Shown here: one piece after another, positions 1 to 12,161 of the stretch
Position numbering within the stretch: the stretch's first letter is position 1
Layout of the letters: every line of letters begins with the position of its first letter
NCBI GenBank assembly: GCA_013396635.1
Contig: WBMW01001713.1
Span: 130,065 to 194,064 of the forward strand
Direction of reading: 5' to 3'
Length of the DNA stretch: 64,000 bases
Origin: Penelope pileata
Lineage: Eukaryota > Chordata > Aves > Galliformes > Cracidae
Notes under the pieces: model-generated
What the model was told of the DNA's origin: nothing
The model's database searches: none
What the model saw: only the letters and a program-made list of their open reading frames with translations
Translations under genes and position numbers: made by a program

Positions 1-1303
1 GCAAATCCTGATCCACTTGGCTGGGGCCTGCACAGCAAGCCTGCAGTGCTCTGAGCACCCTGCGAAGAGTCAGAGGGGCTCTCCGTGCGTAACTATCAAA
101 CCACACCAAACGTGCAGCGACTTCTCATTGCAAGACTCTAACTTAAGATTAAAACAGAGGCTCAGGCACCCTCCACGGCTCCTTCCCCAAACAGACTCTG
201 CTGATCTACCTAACCAGACAAAGCAGATAAACCTCACGGTTTACAAACGCCTTTCAATTTCATATTCAATAGGTAAACAGAGAAGAACTATGTGCTGGTT
301 GTTGTTCTTTTTCCTAAATTAAAAACAGGTGAGGGAGGAGAGAGTCCCCTTCCCCATGTAACCTTTTCATCCTTCACATTCATGACAAGCTTCAAAGCTG
401 AAGCCGTGCGCAGTGCTGTCCCCGTGCTGCCCAGGGCATGGCGGATGGCTGGTTTTTCCTCCTGGAAACAGGAAAATGGTCTCTCGCTGTGTTGTTTCAA
501 AACATTTTTGCCTAAATTATTAGAATTCATGGTTAACTGCTTCTGCAACAACACTTCTGCTCTGTAAACACTTCACATAATGCAAATCTGAAACAATCTA
601 TTACAATCTGTTTATTTTTTAGGAATATTTTGCAAATATCAGCATTGCATTACAGCTCCTTGCATCCTCTTGTGACAGAGAGCAAAACCACAAAGGCATG
701 TATGCCACATGAAAGGCTGATGAAAGCTACCCAAAAGATTTGGGGGTCTGAAATGCAAGGTTTGCGGGTATGACATACAGGTTTTACTTTTCACCTGTCT
801 CCCTCAAGCTCCCTCCTCATGCCTGCAGATCTGCCACAGGCCCAAGCCAAGAATGTGGAAGAAATGAAGCACTTCTCTGCCCTGCTGCTTGGGTTCACTC
901 ACTCAGAAAATTCGCCCTTTTCCCTCTCTGTCCTTTCTCTCCTAAGAGTAACTTGGACAATGGAGGTGTTAATAGACTCATCTGGAAGCACTGGGAGTGC
1001 TTCAGGATGGCTCCTGATGGAGAAATACTGGCAGGACAGGGGGTGTTTAACAATAGGGAACAGAGGACCTGAGCCCCTCTATAGGTTAGCACTCAGAGCA
1101 ATCCACTACTTTCAATCTTCTTATCTTTTGGCCTCAAAATGGTACTGATATTCTTTCCAGCTAAAGCACTTAAACATGTTTCAGTCACTATCACCTCCAG
1201 GACTGCAAGTTACAGGCACACCACGAGGTCTGGGTGAAAGACGTTCAAAACCACTAGCAAAGACTTTCAGATCAAGCTGTAAAACTGCTTGCTATCAGTG
1301 CTT
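1..1303. other. Non-coding stretch, nothing recognised
   Basis: Ordinary AT-moderate avian non-coding sequence. Open frames here are about 100 codons or shorter, overlap on both strands and resemble no known protein. I see no repeat family, RNA gene or clear exon. Confidence 0.6.
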
Positions 1304-1775
1304 CACAGAATCACAGAACACCCTGAGTTGGAAGGGACCTACAAGGTATCACTACCCAAACCCAATATCTGAGAACGGCGTCCAAATGCTCCCTGAGCTC
1401 CGGCAGCGTGGGGCCGTGCCCACTGCCCTGGGCAGCAGTGCCATGCCCACACCTCTGGGCAGAGCCTTTCCCTCACCCCACCTGCCCCTCCCCTGACAGC
1501 TCCATGCCGTTCCCTCGGGCCCTGTCACTGTCCCCAGAGCAGAGCTCAGCGCTGCCCCTCCGCTCCCTGTGAGGGCTGCAGCCGCCATGAGGCCTCCCCT
1601 CATCTCCTCTGCTCTGGGCCCAACAAACCCAGGGACCTCAGCCCCTCCTCCACATCTTGCCCTCCAGACCCTTCACCATCTTTGTAGCCCTCCTTTGGAC
1701 ACTCTCTAATAGTTTTAGGTCCTTCTTATATTGTGGTGCCCAAACTGCACCAGTGCAGGAGGTGAGCCATGCCGG
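1304..1775 (-). mobile_element. CR1 LINE, 5'-truncated 3' portion, inverted
   Basis: Read on the + strand, the copy begins with the reverse complement of a CR1 tail (CACAGAATCACAGAAC, then GTTGGAAGGGACCT) and continues through diagnostic blocks: a GGGCAGCAGTGCCATGCCCA-type block near 1431-1450, the CCATGCCGTTCCCTCGGGCC block near 1502, CTCCTTTGGACACTCTCTAA near 1690-1710, and TTATATTGTGGTGCCCAAAC near 1726. It fades near 1775, the usual 5' truncation of CR1. About 470 bp survive, all from the end of ORF2 and the 3' UTR, with small indels, so it is a dead copy. It lies in the sense orientation of the inferred leftward gene. The subfamily cannot be fixed by eye. The open frames across 1176-1842 are shadows of this element. 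Confidence 0.92.
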
Positions 1776-4700
1776 TTTGCCCACTTTGGGCCAGAAGCAG
1801 CACTGCGTGTTTATTTTATTTAGTTACATTAAGTACGTCTGACATGGCCATCCCTCAGCTTAAGATGCCACTCTCCAGCTCCAGCCTCCTCCCCTCCTTC
1901 AGGCTTCCAGTAAAATGAGACTTTGAATTAAGCTTCCAGTAAGATAATTACAGTTGGCAGGTATTTTTCAGCTCAGATTTGGAAGCCAAAGAAGCAAAGA
2001 AAAACAAAACAAAATCAAACCAAGGGTTACTCAACTTTTCTCAGAAACAACTTGTTCTGCAGACAAAGTCTATTCACCAGTGACTGTTCTTACTCCATCA
2101 CTATTTCACTTGCACTATAACTTCACAAAACCATTGGGCAGGATCTCACTACATTTTCCTTAGTCTCTCATAGATAACATAGGGAAAAAGATTTTAAGTC
2201 CCTCAAAACAAAACAAACACCAACCACCAGGGAGAAAAAGAGCTGCTCATGAACAGCGATCATTTTTTGTGAAGAAAAAGAAAAGGAAACAATAGGAAAA
2301 AAGGTAACAGTGACCTAATCCTTTTCCAAAGCACAACTTCCATTGGCCTCTGGGGCTTTCCTTGCTGCCCACAACCCGACAGGCTGAAGAGGCACCTTGG
2401 TCCCGCTCTCCTGCCAGGAACAGGACATCCGGGGCTGGGAAGGAGAACAATGAATTTGTCCTCAACCTCCTCAGTCTTCTTCACAGCTGACGACAAGGAC
2501 GCAGCACAAATTGTTACCTGCATTTTCTGCAAGAAGTAGGATACACTTCTTTAAATCCAAGTAATGTAAATCTTCTGTGAGGCAATCCTAATCTTCTTCT
2601 GCATTTTCACTGGCAGCTATTCTATTAAACGAAGCTCCCTTGCAGTCGGCCAGTCACCATTAAATCATGCTGATCTTCATGGAAACATAATTTTCTTTTG
2701 CTAAAAGCAGAGCTGCTTTTTGCAGACCCAGAGGAGATACTGTTCCTAATAAATAATTCCATAGTTTCTCATACATTTAGTTAATCCCTGATGCTTCACT
2801 GCTTTTTGTTAGGAAATTATTCTTATTTAGGACATATTGTATTCTTTGATACACATCAAACAGCAGTCCAACACAACACTTCACCCCCATTTGTTCCATA
2901 CTGCTTCTAAAATAAACCCTGCCTGTACCACTGCACAGACCTTCAGGCAATCTTCTGCATGGGACCCAACGAACTTGGAAAGAAAGAATGGGTGCAGATG
3001 GAGTGGATTTAGTTCAACGTATTCTGATGACACACCCTCCTTTCCCACAGGGACCACACTGCCCACTGCTCCATCGCTTTGAAGACTTTGAGACACACAT
3101 GCCGGTATCTCACAGTGAGGCTGTCCTTGCTTGGAAACAAGCAGGTAAAGACAGCACGCTGGCAGTGCCCCAGTGCTCTGGCCAAACCTAGAGCAGGATT
3201 CGGGACAGCATTCCTAGGAAATTTTGCTTTAGAAAGTAACTGCTGTACAGTTTCTCCTCACACTGACATCCAACGCAAGCAACTTTTTGAAATGTTTGGG
3301 AGTTTTGCAATCAAATTTGTTTTGCTTTGTTGTTTGTTTTTTTTCCAGTTGAGATGCAAAGCAGGAAAAAAAGCCAAAAAATCATATAATATCCCCATCT
3401 CTGTTTCTTCAGATCCTTGGGAAAGGTTTATGTTTCCCTGACAGCATCTTACAAGACTCCCTCCAGCCCGTAAAACCTTCCCAGTGTATTCCTTAGCTGT
3501 GGAGATGCCGACATGCAATTCGACCAATTCACACACGGAGAGCTGAGGCCATGTCACGGTGCTCTTCTCAAAGAGGGAAGTGTCAGTGCCACGTGGAAGC
3601 AGCAAAAGCGCATCCACATGCAAGATACGATTGATGCAGGCACCCCTGGAAGCCCTCAGGACAGGTCTGCAGTTCTGGAAGGGCAGTAAAGCCACAACTT
3701 GCCTTCCCAGCCCATGTTACCTTTTGCCACATAATGCACTACTGGTTTTCTAGCCATTCCATGGCAGAAGATCATGAAATAAAAACATAAATAAAAATCA
3801 CACTATCAATTTGCAAAGTACCAGAGAAATTAAACAGGGGAAAAATACAGGGCTGAAAGAAAAAGCAGCAGCAAAGTACAGCATACAGGAGTTTTCAAGC
3901 AGCGTCCATCACTTTCTTTTGCATGCAGATGATGTGCTGACAAATCCTTTAGATAAAGCAGTCCCTGCATGCTGCCTAAGTGTTCACTAACACACCAGCA
4001 CCAGCATCCATTCAATGCAAGATACCCTTTCTACCCTATAGCATTACAAAATTGCAGAAAGCAGCCATAAACATTTTTTAAAAAGAGTACCCCCTTCTCC
4101 TAAGGGTTTGAGGTCAGTTCATCTCCAGTTCATTTTTTACAATAAGCAATGCTGCCACCAGAAAGCCATTTCCTTCTGGCGTCCCTAGCTCAGCACTTCC
4201 ATTGCCTGCACTTTATCGTCCCCGTTTCCTGCTTTTGTGCTCGCTGCTGCCTTCAGAGGACAAGGAATAGAGGCAGGGGAGAAATCCAGACAGGAACACT
4301 TGGCTTTCTGAACTGCCATGTCAGGAAGCAGAAACACACTGAACTGCTGATCTTTAATTTTCAGGCCAGGTAGCCAAAGTCGTGAGACACAGAAAGGAAA
4401 AAGTGATGTCCTAACAACCAGTTTCAAAATGAAAAATCCTGTCCATAGGCAGAACGACTAGTGACAACGACAACAGAAAAAGAAAGCCATACCTACTATT
4501 TCTTCCTCTGTCCTAACTCCATATTCTTAAAAATACCAGATGTTGATCAAAAGCAAACAAGATTCATCTGTAAACATCTTTTGCCAGCACAACTCTTGAA
4601 ATTCCCTCAAGGCTTAGGATGCTCAGCTGCTTTAAGTAATAATTGAAGAGAACGTTGGATTTCATAGGTGGCTCCGAGACCTCAGCCACATTTCTTTTCC

Positions 4701-7700
4701 CACATATACATGCAAAGAGGGAAACGGATGGATCATTCTGGAGATGAGTCACTAGTGAAACAACCGAATAAACTCTCATCAAATGCTGTGGGGTTTGTGT
4801 TTAACATTCTCCAGCTCCTTTTTTGGAGTATTTGGCAGGGCTCTGGCAAACACTCCTCCTGCAGAAATCAAGCAGTGAGTTTATTTGTCAGTGAAATAAT
4901 TCTAGAAGTGCTTAAATATTCATCTCAGCCTCTGCTTATCTGTTCATTCTGCCTCGAGTTTGCTCCCTCCCGAGGCTGGCAGAGGAGAAAGGAAAACAGA
5001 TAGCCACCAAGAGTTGGGCAACTACTGACACTGAAAACACAACCCAAACAGGCTTCCAGAAAGCCAGCCCACATGAGCTGCTTGGGCAGATCTGCTTCAG
5101 CAGCTTCTTCACACTTCTAAAGATCACCCAAAGTGCTGCATAACCATACACAATGTCCCAGTGTTTAGATTGGCTTTCACTTCTGAAGTGCTCAGCAGCA
5201 ACATCTTTGCACTAAAGGCCAATTAACACATTTTTAAAAAGGGAAAGAGTGAAAGTTAAGGGCTACTGAGTCTTTGGTGCACAAGACAAAACAACAGGAG
5301 CCAGCAGAAACAAAAGCTGTACTGCTGCCACGGTCTAGATGCACTTCACTGACCTGTTTCTCCAAAAATCTTTGCGTGCTCTGACACACTTCCCAAAGCG
5401 CAGATACCACAGCCACTGCAAGCCAGCCCAACCTGTACACAAATCACTAGTTATCTCAGAAGATGCAAAAGGCACCAAACCTGGAATCACAGGTATCAGC
5501 TCCACCTGCCAGCCACCATCAGTCTCAGGGAAAGCACTGGCTGTCTATTTGGGCACTCGGTCCCCAAAGCGATCTGTCCCTCTGTACCGTCATACCTCCT
5601 GATAGTTATGTTAAAGCTAAAAGAACCAAATTTATTCATGTTGCAAACACACTTTCAGTTATCAGTGTACTTATGCAGGGATACATGACTTTCTTTAGCC
5701 CTACTTTTCACAAGTGCATGCATTTATGTTATTGCTGCTCTCGCATCTGCACAGCGTATACAATTTCTTTTGCGTCAGCGGATACCGTGACTAAGTAGCC
5801 TAAGAGCGAAACGAGTCTTGCAGCAATCGATGCTTTGTGCAAGTCATCTTACCCACAGGATTTTGCCTGGTCCCGTGGCACTGAGTGAGCAGCAGAGCTG
5901 GGTGGGAGCTGCAGATGGGAGCCTGCAGCCACCAGCCTGCATCTAAGCGCTGCACAACAGATGGCCCACCACCCCTGACTCTGATACCCAGGCAAACACC
6001 ATTTTGTATCACTTCCAAATGATATGTGATAGTTTCTGAGATGAAAAAATGTGCATGCAGACACATCCATATGAAAAACTAGTGCTATCAATTTACTTAA
6101 AACACAATTCTTACAAGAAAATACTTATAATAAAGGTTCTTCTTGAATGTTTGCATTTGCTTTTTGTTCTGTATTTTTGCTTGCATCCAAAAAGACATTC
6201 TACTTAGCTTATAAAGCATTTGCCTGTAAAAGAACAGCTGATGTGAACTTGCTTGAAAAACAGAAACACAGAAAAGCAGCAGCACAGCTCTAACGAAGCA
6301 CTGGGTTCGCATGAGTTCAACCATGCACCCAGCAGAAAAGTGTGATACACCCTTGATGCTGGAAGTGCTGCTGGCTGATCACTTCTGCCATCACATGCTG
6401 TCCTCAGCTAAGAGAGAGATGGAGACCTGAAGAACACTGTGCAAACTTACAGTAAGGTTAAATTTGGAGAAAAAAATAGTACTCTGATTTACAGCGCATA
6501 AGGGTGGCAGAAGTTTGGGGAAGAGCGTTGTTTGCAAACTTCAAGGAGCAAAAAAAGTGCGATCTTAAGTGACCAACTCCAGAAGTTCATTTTTCTGCTA
6601 GCTTGAGAGTTTGTCACCAAAATAAATCATTAAATATATGATCACAGAGATGAGTTTTCCCCACCAGTAAGCATACAGATGCCACAGTCACTGAACAGCA
6701 GTGTGCAAGAAGCCAGCGCACTCACACAGTGCTCCAAAGTCACTATTTAAATTGGAGAGTTGACCTCTTATCAGTCATCATAATCCATCATCTCTCTGGA
6801 GACAGCAAACATATAAGCACTTATTTTAGCACTCATCTGAGAGGAAGACTGGCAAACACTTTAAAAGAGACGAAAGACAGGCAATCCCAACGCAATACAA
6901 CAGAGCTTCTTGTTCTGAACAGGGGAAATACCTTGCACTCTCTCTGAGCTTTCACTTGTCCATCACCTTGTCCTCTGTGTAGGTGGTTAGCACTTTCCTG
7001 CATGTAAAAATAATATAAAACCAAAGGACAAGCAGAACAGTCCTGGCAAAAGAAGGCTTCATCCTTCCAGTAATCTTTTATTATGTTCCTCTGCTTTCCA
7101 GAGCTGTTGTTACCCCATAAGCTCAGCTGAGGATGAATGGAAACAAGCAGAGAAGGCAGTTCCTTGCCCAGGAAGCTCACCTCAGTCCTGCAGGTCACTC
7201 TGCACAGCCATGGTGCCCACACAAGCCTTGGCTGGCTTTGAAGATGGACTGACCACCCAGAACAAGGCCCAAAACCAGCCACATGCTGTCGGTCTCAAGG
7301 TCCATTTCCTGCAGTACTCAGTACCCAACAGTAGCCAAAAGCAGGCTGGGGAGAAGGTGTTTACAACACAGGGCTGCCCATCGTGCCCTCCCAGCAGAGC
7401 ACTGCCATGCCTCTCACCCCACCCACTCCTGCGTGGGCCTTCCCAGCCTGGAGCCTCTGCTGAGGAAATGGTGCTGGCGAGCTAGCTCCACAGTAAAGAA
7501 GTCATTTTGACTTAAAGCTAACCAAGGAACTTCTTGAAGAGATTTTTTTCTGAAGATTAAACTCTTTAAAATGTTGAATCAATAAAGAGGAGGGACCCAA
7601 GCTGTACCTTCACTCTGCCTAGGACCCTGCATATACCACACACCTGAACGCCCTGCCCACAGCCAGCAGTGAAGCACTTCCCAGTCTTGGCTACAAGGCT

Positions 7701-10239
7701 CTACCACAGCAGGCACGGTGCCTTACCTGCACTACATGTGCTGGCCTACAAGACAGCTCCTGCTACCTGGTGTCCTGCCAGCACATCTCCTGTCAAACAC
7801 ACCGTGTGCCCGCACAAGTGGCAACATGAAACTCCGTGGAAATTCACGCTGGTTTGGGTTTTGCAGGTCTGCTGCGCAACACTGGGAAGTACGGGGGGTA
7901 GACATGAAAGAGAAATACAAAGCAGGCACATGAGCAGAGCTGTTAACCAGCCAAAGCTAGCAAAACCATGCACGGAAACTCATCCCCACAGCCACTGCTT
8001 GTAGGGCCAGGCCCTGCTCCCAGCTTCCCAAGGCCCTCCTGCGCCCAACCCCCGGCCCAGGCTGCACAAGCGAAGGCTCAAACCCAGCGCTTCATCCTGA
8101 GCTCCCCACAGCCACACGCTTCTGACCAGCCAGAGCCATACCGCGGCAAAATGGGTTTTAATCAAATACAATTCCCTTTTTCTTGCTGCTGTTGCTTTAC
8201 CTTTGCACGCCCACTTGTCTGCCTTGCAATTTCAAATGCTGGAGTACAAAGCAGCATTCTTGAGAATGAGGGAAATATCCAGCACAGGGGATGATTACTT
8301 TGCCATAACACCAGCTTTCAAGTGGCTACTGGGAGAGAGAGGCTTGGGGAGCAAGCAACGAGTGCAGGCAGAGATCAGAGGAAATACAGCTCCTGCCTGG
8401 CTAAGTGATGCACTAGTGTTTCCACATGGAAAAAAAGACAGGAAGCATCAGTCAGGTAGATTAAACAAACTCACTGCAGTTCACAACCTTTCTGACTGAT
8501 CTTCAATGTTTTGGAGTTGCAGAGGAGCCCAACTGCAGACCAAATTCTCTCCTTCCTCTTCCCGGCCCACAGCTAATGATACTGCTCTGCATGACTCAAC
8601 AGGCAGATCTCCTGGCTGAACGCAGCTCCATTACATCTCAGCCACTAAAAAGAGCAGTGCACAAAGAACCAGACCCATGTTTCAGTGCTCCATGCAGCCA
8701 CCAGCACCAGGAGGTGAGCGGCCCAAGGGCAAGCTTCAGGGTGTGCCACACCACCCCTGGCTGCAGCACACTGCCCAGGAACAGCCTCTGCCCTCCTTGT
8801 TCGACACACTCAGTGCTTGCACTTCCACCTGCACAAGGAATGAACCAACCGGCCAGCTTTCTGCCAGCACAACCTACCCCAAACTCCTCTGGTTTGGAGC
8901 TTCTTGCTCAGGCTTTTATTCACACTGCACACCATGTAAAAAACAGGAGAAGGAAGTATTTCATTGTTTCTGCCTGCTTGGCCACACACCTTGAGATAGT
9001 AATGCAAACTCCATGCGTGCAAATACACAGCTTCCTCCCAACAGCCAACACCTCCTGCAGTTTGTTAGCCTCTCACTTTCTCCTGCTCACATCTCCAGCC
9101 TCATGCCACCCGCAGTTTTGCTTTTTGCGTCTCCAGCCCTCTGCCTTGTCTCCTCCTTCCATGTATTTATGAGCAGTTGCCGTGTGCCCACTCTGTACTA
9201 TTTCTCTGCTCACTGATGCTGACTCCTCATGGTGATGACCCAGACACAACTTGCCCAGGATCTGCTCTGATCCCAAAAGTGAAAAGAAACCAACCTTTGT
9301 ACACAGCAGTGCTAAGGGAGAGTCCCTAGTGATGCCCACACCTCCTCTGCCAGGCATCATGCTGCCGAGCACTACCTCGAACTTCTCCAATGCTTTAGGC
9401 CGTGCTAACACACAGGTGCCCTGGGCTGTGTGGAGCTGCAGGCAGGGGCAGCAGGGCACCAAGGCTCTGGGGTTCCTGGGAGCAGGGTGGGTTTGGGGGC
9501 TGCACACCTTCACACAGCGCAGTCAGAGCTGGCAGGGACTGCTGTCAGCCTACCTTGTCCTTTCACACATCTGCGACTACGGCTTTCATGGTAACAGCCA
9601 CCAAAAATCCTTCATCTAAAGCACTTAGTATTAAAACTCACTGTACCTCCAAACATTCAGGAGCTAAATCTCACAGTAACTAAGCTCCATGACTTCAGCA
9701 ATACCAAGTTTTGGCTTCAGGGCATCAAATGCAAAGCACACAAAGGGCCTAAGCCTAATCTGCACTGATATTTACATAATTTCGCTATATGTAAACAAAT
9801 TAACATACCCACAATATTTGATTGTGCTTCTGCCTTCCATGACCAATGAGTCATATTTGCTTGTTTACAGCTATTAGCAGCAGCAACCCTCCATCAGTCA
9901 GCAGCAGCAGGGAGGGAGCGGCTGCAGCAGCCACCAGGAAACTGCATCGGGAGCGGTAACGCTGGCTGCAGGCAGGAACAGGAAACGCTCTTCTTCGTAA
10001 CTACCAACTTAAAAATAGTCCTTGGAAAGCACATCTGTTAGAACAGAATTAAGCTACTGAGATTCAAGTCGATCAAAGGATTTAGAAAAATAATCCAGCT
10101 TTCACTCTATTTAAAAAAAGAAAATGTCTCGAAGCTGAGCACAGGGATCTGTTCGTATCTTTCTGACCACCTCAGGGCACAAAGCAGTCCTGCTATGCTA
10201 CAGGCCACAAAGGCACCCACCCGGGTGCACCACCACCAC
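1776..10239. other. Long non-coding stretch
   Basis: About 8.5 kb with no confident exon. The + strand is A/C-rich, with many CAG and CACA runs. The longest open frames (3258-3695 on -, 145 codons; 6833-7282 on -, 149 codons; 8576-9172 on +, 198 codons) show no domain, repeat or family I know, and none is bounded by a good splice pair. Small items: a good polypyrimidine tract plus AG read on - at about 2520, a GTAAGA donor read on - near 5857, and the G-quadruplex motif at 9470-9499. CAG-type clusters at 9880-9935 are short and imperfect. Confidence 0.55.
9470..9499 (+). other. Canonical G-quadruplex motif
   Basis: Five runs of at least three G, separated by loops of 5, 4, 1 and 3 bases, lie within 30 bases (runs at about 9469-9472, 9478-9480, 9485-9487, 9489-9491 and 9495-9499). 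This meets the usual G3+ N1-7 rule for a stable quadruplex. If the leftward transcription unit is real, the G-rich strand is the template strand and the RNA would carry the C-rich version. Confidence 0.7.
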
Positions 10240-10430
10240 CGTGCCACCTTTCCAGCTCTGTTTGGAAGCAGAGAAGCTGTGGATGCCCCATCCTGGAGGT
10301 GCTCAAGGCCAGGCTGGATGGGTGCCTGGGCAGCCTGATCTGGTGACTGGCAGCCCTGCCCACAGCATGGGGTTGGAATCAGATGATCTTTAAGGTCCCC
10401 TCCATCCTAAGTCATTCTGTGATGTGATGG
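10240..10430 (+). mobile_element. CR1 LINE 3' end, direct
   Basis: A short CR1 3' terminus in + orientation. The stretch AGAAGCTGTGGATGCCCCAT near 10273, then GGAGGTGCTCAAGGCCAGGC and GATGATCTTTAAGGTCCC, is the CR1-B-like 3' UTR, and the copy ends in the tail CATTCTGTGATGTGATGG at about 10430. The tail is the short direct repeat on which CR1 primes reverse transcription. About 190 bp remain, antisense to the inferred leftward gene. Confidence 0.93.
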
Positions 10431-12118
10431 ACAGTTTTCCTCCTTACCGCATGCTTTTAAGCTGATTTTCTGATGCATGCTTTTTCACCTTTGCACTTCT
10501 TCCCAATGTTCCCTAAAACTTTCCGTGTGGGCACTCATTTCGTTCAAGCCTATGTGGAACAGACTTGTAACAAAGCAGCAAATGGGTGAAAACCAGGGGA
10601 ATTGTTATAAAGGCAGCACCAAAAGGAAAAGCACCTCCAATTTCCAGGTAAATGCGACAAACAGAATTCTAATTTAAAGCAGTATTTTGTCCTAGCATAT
10701 CCCCAGCGCCCAACCAAGCCCACCAGAGGAGCTGGTTCATCTCTAGGAGGCCCTGATGAACAGACTGGTACCCAATCCATGAGCACTGAGCTACCTTACA
10801 GGTGAAAGCAGCTCCTGCCTTCTGCCTTCCACCTTCCATATCTCCCTTGACATTCAAATGGAGCTACAAAACCAGTTGGGCAGTCTGATGCTACAGCAAG
10901 GTGCCTGTGTCTCCTCCATGGCATGCAAAGAGACTGCAGGGCCACCTCCTTCCTCACTTGTGGCTTCTGCTCCTCAGGATGTTCAGAGTAATGACCAAGA
11001 TCAAAAGCAGAACTCACCTCACAGGCTCAGAAAATCCATACAGATTTGGGCTTGCACGGCTTCCTTGCTGTCGTAAATCCACCCATGACCTCCAGTCCTA
11101 CCCCTGCCTCTCACAAGCACTGCAAACCCTACTGTCTGCCTGGGAAAGGCCATGTCCTGAGAAGCGGGTAGTGCTACTCTGCTGTGCCTTTTCAACGCAT
11201 CGCCAAATGCAAAAAAGCCCCACCAGAGCTTTTTTTCTGGTATATTCGGTTTCAGGTAAAAACATGGGAACACAGCAGTTAACCTGGTATTTGCCTTCCC
11301 CCAAAAAGAAAATGGCTGCGATGGCAAGGAACAGCAAGGGGTCCTTTGTGTGCCTTCCCAGGGCGATGAGAGCTGCTGGGAAAGAAGGGTGCAAGAGAGG
11401 GGATGAGGTATTGCCGTGAGGACGCTGCTCTCCATCATACTCTCACCTGTGACATTGGTAGGATTGCTTCCATGCCCAAAACCAAGTGCTTTCTTTCCAA
11501 GTCAGGCACTGAGACTGGCAGTATTGCACCCCTGGCTATCCTTGGAGGGCAGGCACTACAACAGCTATTTGCCTTCCCTTGTTAATAATGCAGCAACACC
11601 AGCAGCAAAGAAATTCCTCCTTGTGTAGTGTGTACCACCACAAAACCCCACAAAAACAAGTCCTCAGCCTGCGTAGCCCTTAATGAGCATCCTCAGCGAA
11701 CCCCACCTCCTGCTCCGGTCTCCTCACTGCTGCCCAACCTGTTCTGCCTAGAGAGGGAGCGTGGGGCATGGCCCAGATGGGTTGGGACCCATTTTCCCCC
11801 ACTGGCAATAGCACAGTGTGCTGATTCGGCCACCTCTGCTATTGCTTCAGCCTCAGCACCCCACGAAGCCCAAATCCCACAGGCCTGACTCAACAGGAAC
11901 AGCATCCAAAGCGCGGCTGCGGCATCCATCTGCAAGAACGGGATCTGTGCTCGCAGCCCGGCAGGAAGGCGAGGAGGAACAGCTCGGCGTGTGCCCACAC
12001 CCTCGAACTGCAGGGCGGGCTGGGGCTGGGCGTGCAGCCCTAACACCCATCGGGTGGCTGAATCAGCACCGGGCAGGTGGCTGCTTGCTGCTGACACAGA
12101 CCTGCAGCAAATCCCTAC

Positions 12119-12161
12119 CTTTGTGATGAGGAAGCACAGGGCCACTGAGTCATCCTCTGTC
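12119..12161 (-). other. Weak candidate exon (43 nt)
   Basis: Read on the - strand, this segment follows an AG (…GGCATCAG) and ends AAAG before GTAGGGAT, a passable splice donor. One frame is open throughout and reads TEDDSVALCFLITK. The upstream pyrimidine tract is poor, and a 43-nt open segment is easily found by chance. It is listed because it lies on the strand predicted to be transcribed. No protein family is suggested. Confidence 0.1.

Noticed and set aside
10999..11100. Strong donor read on - (GAG then GTGAGTTC) suggesting a coding exon ending near 11020
   Set aside because: A TGA lies immediately before the donor in the best frame, and the other frames also contain stops, so a coding exon is excluded; the acceptor is poor.
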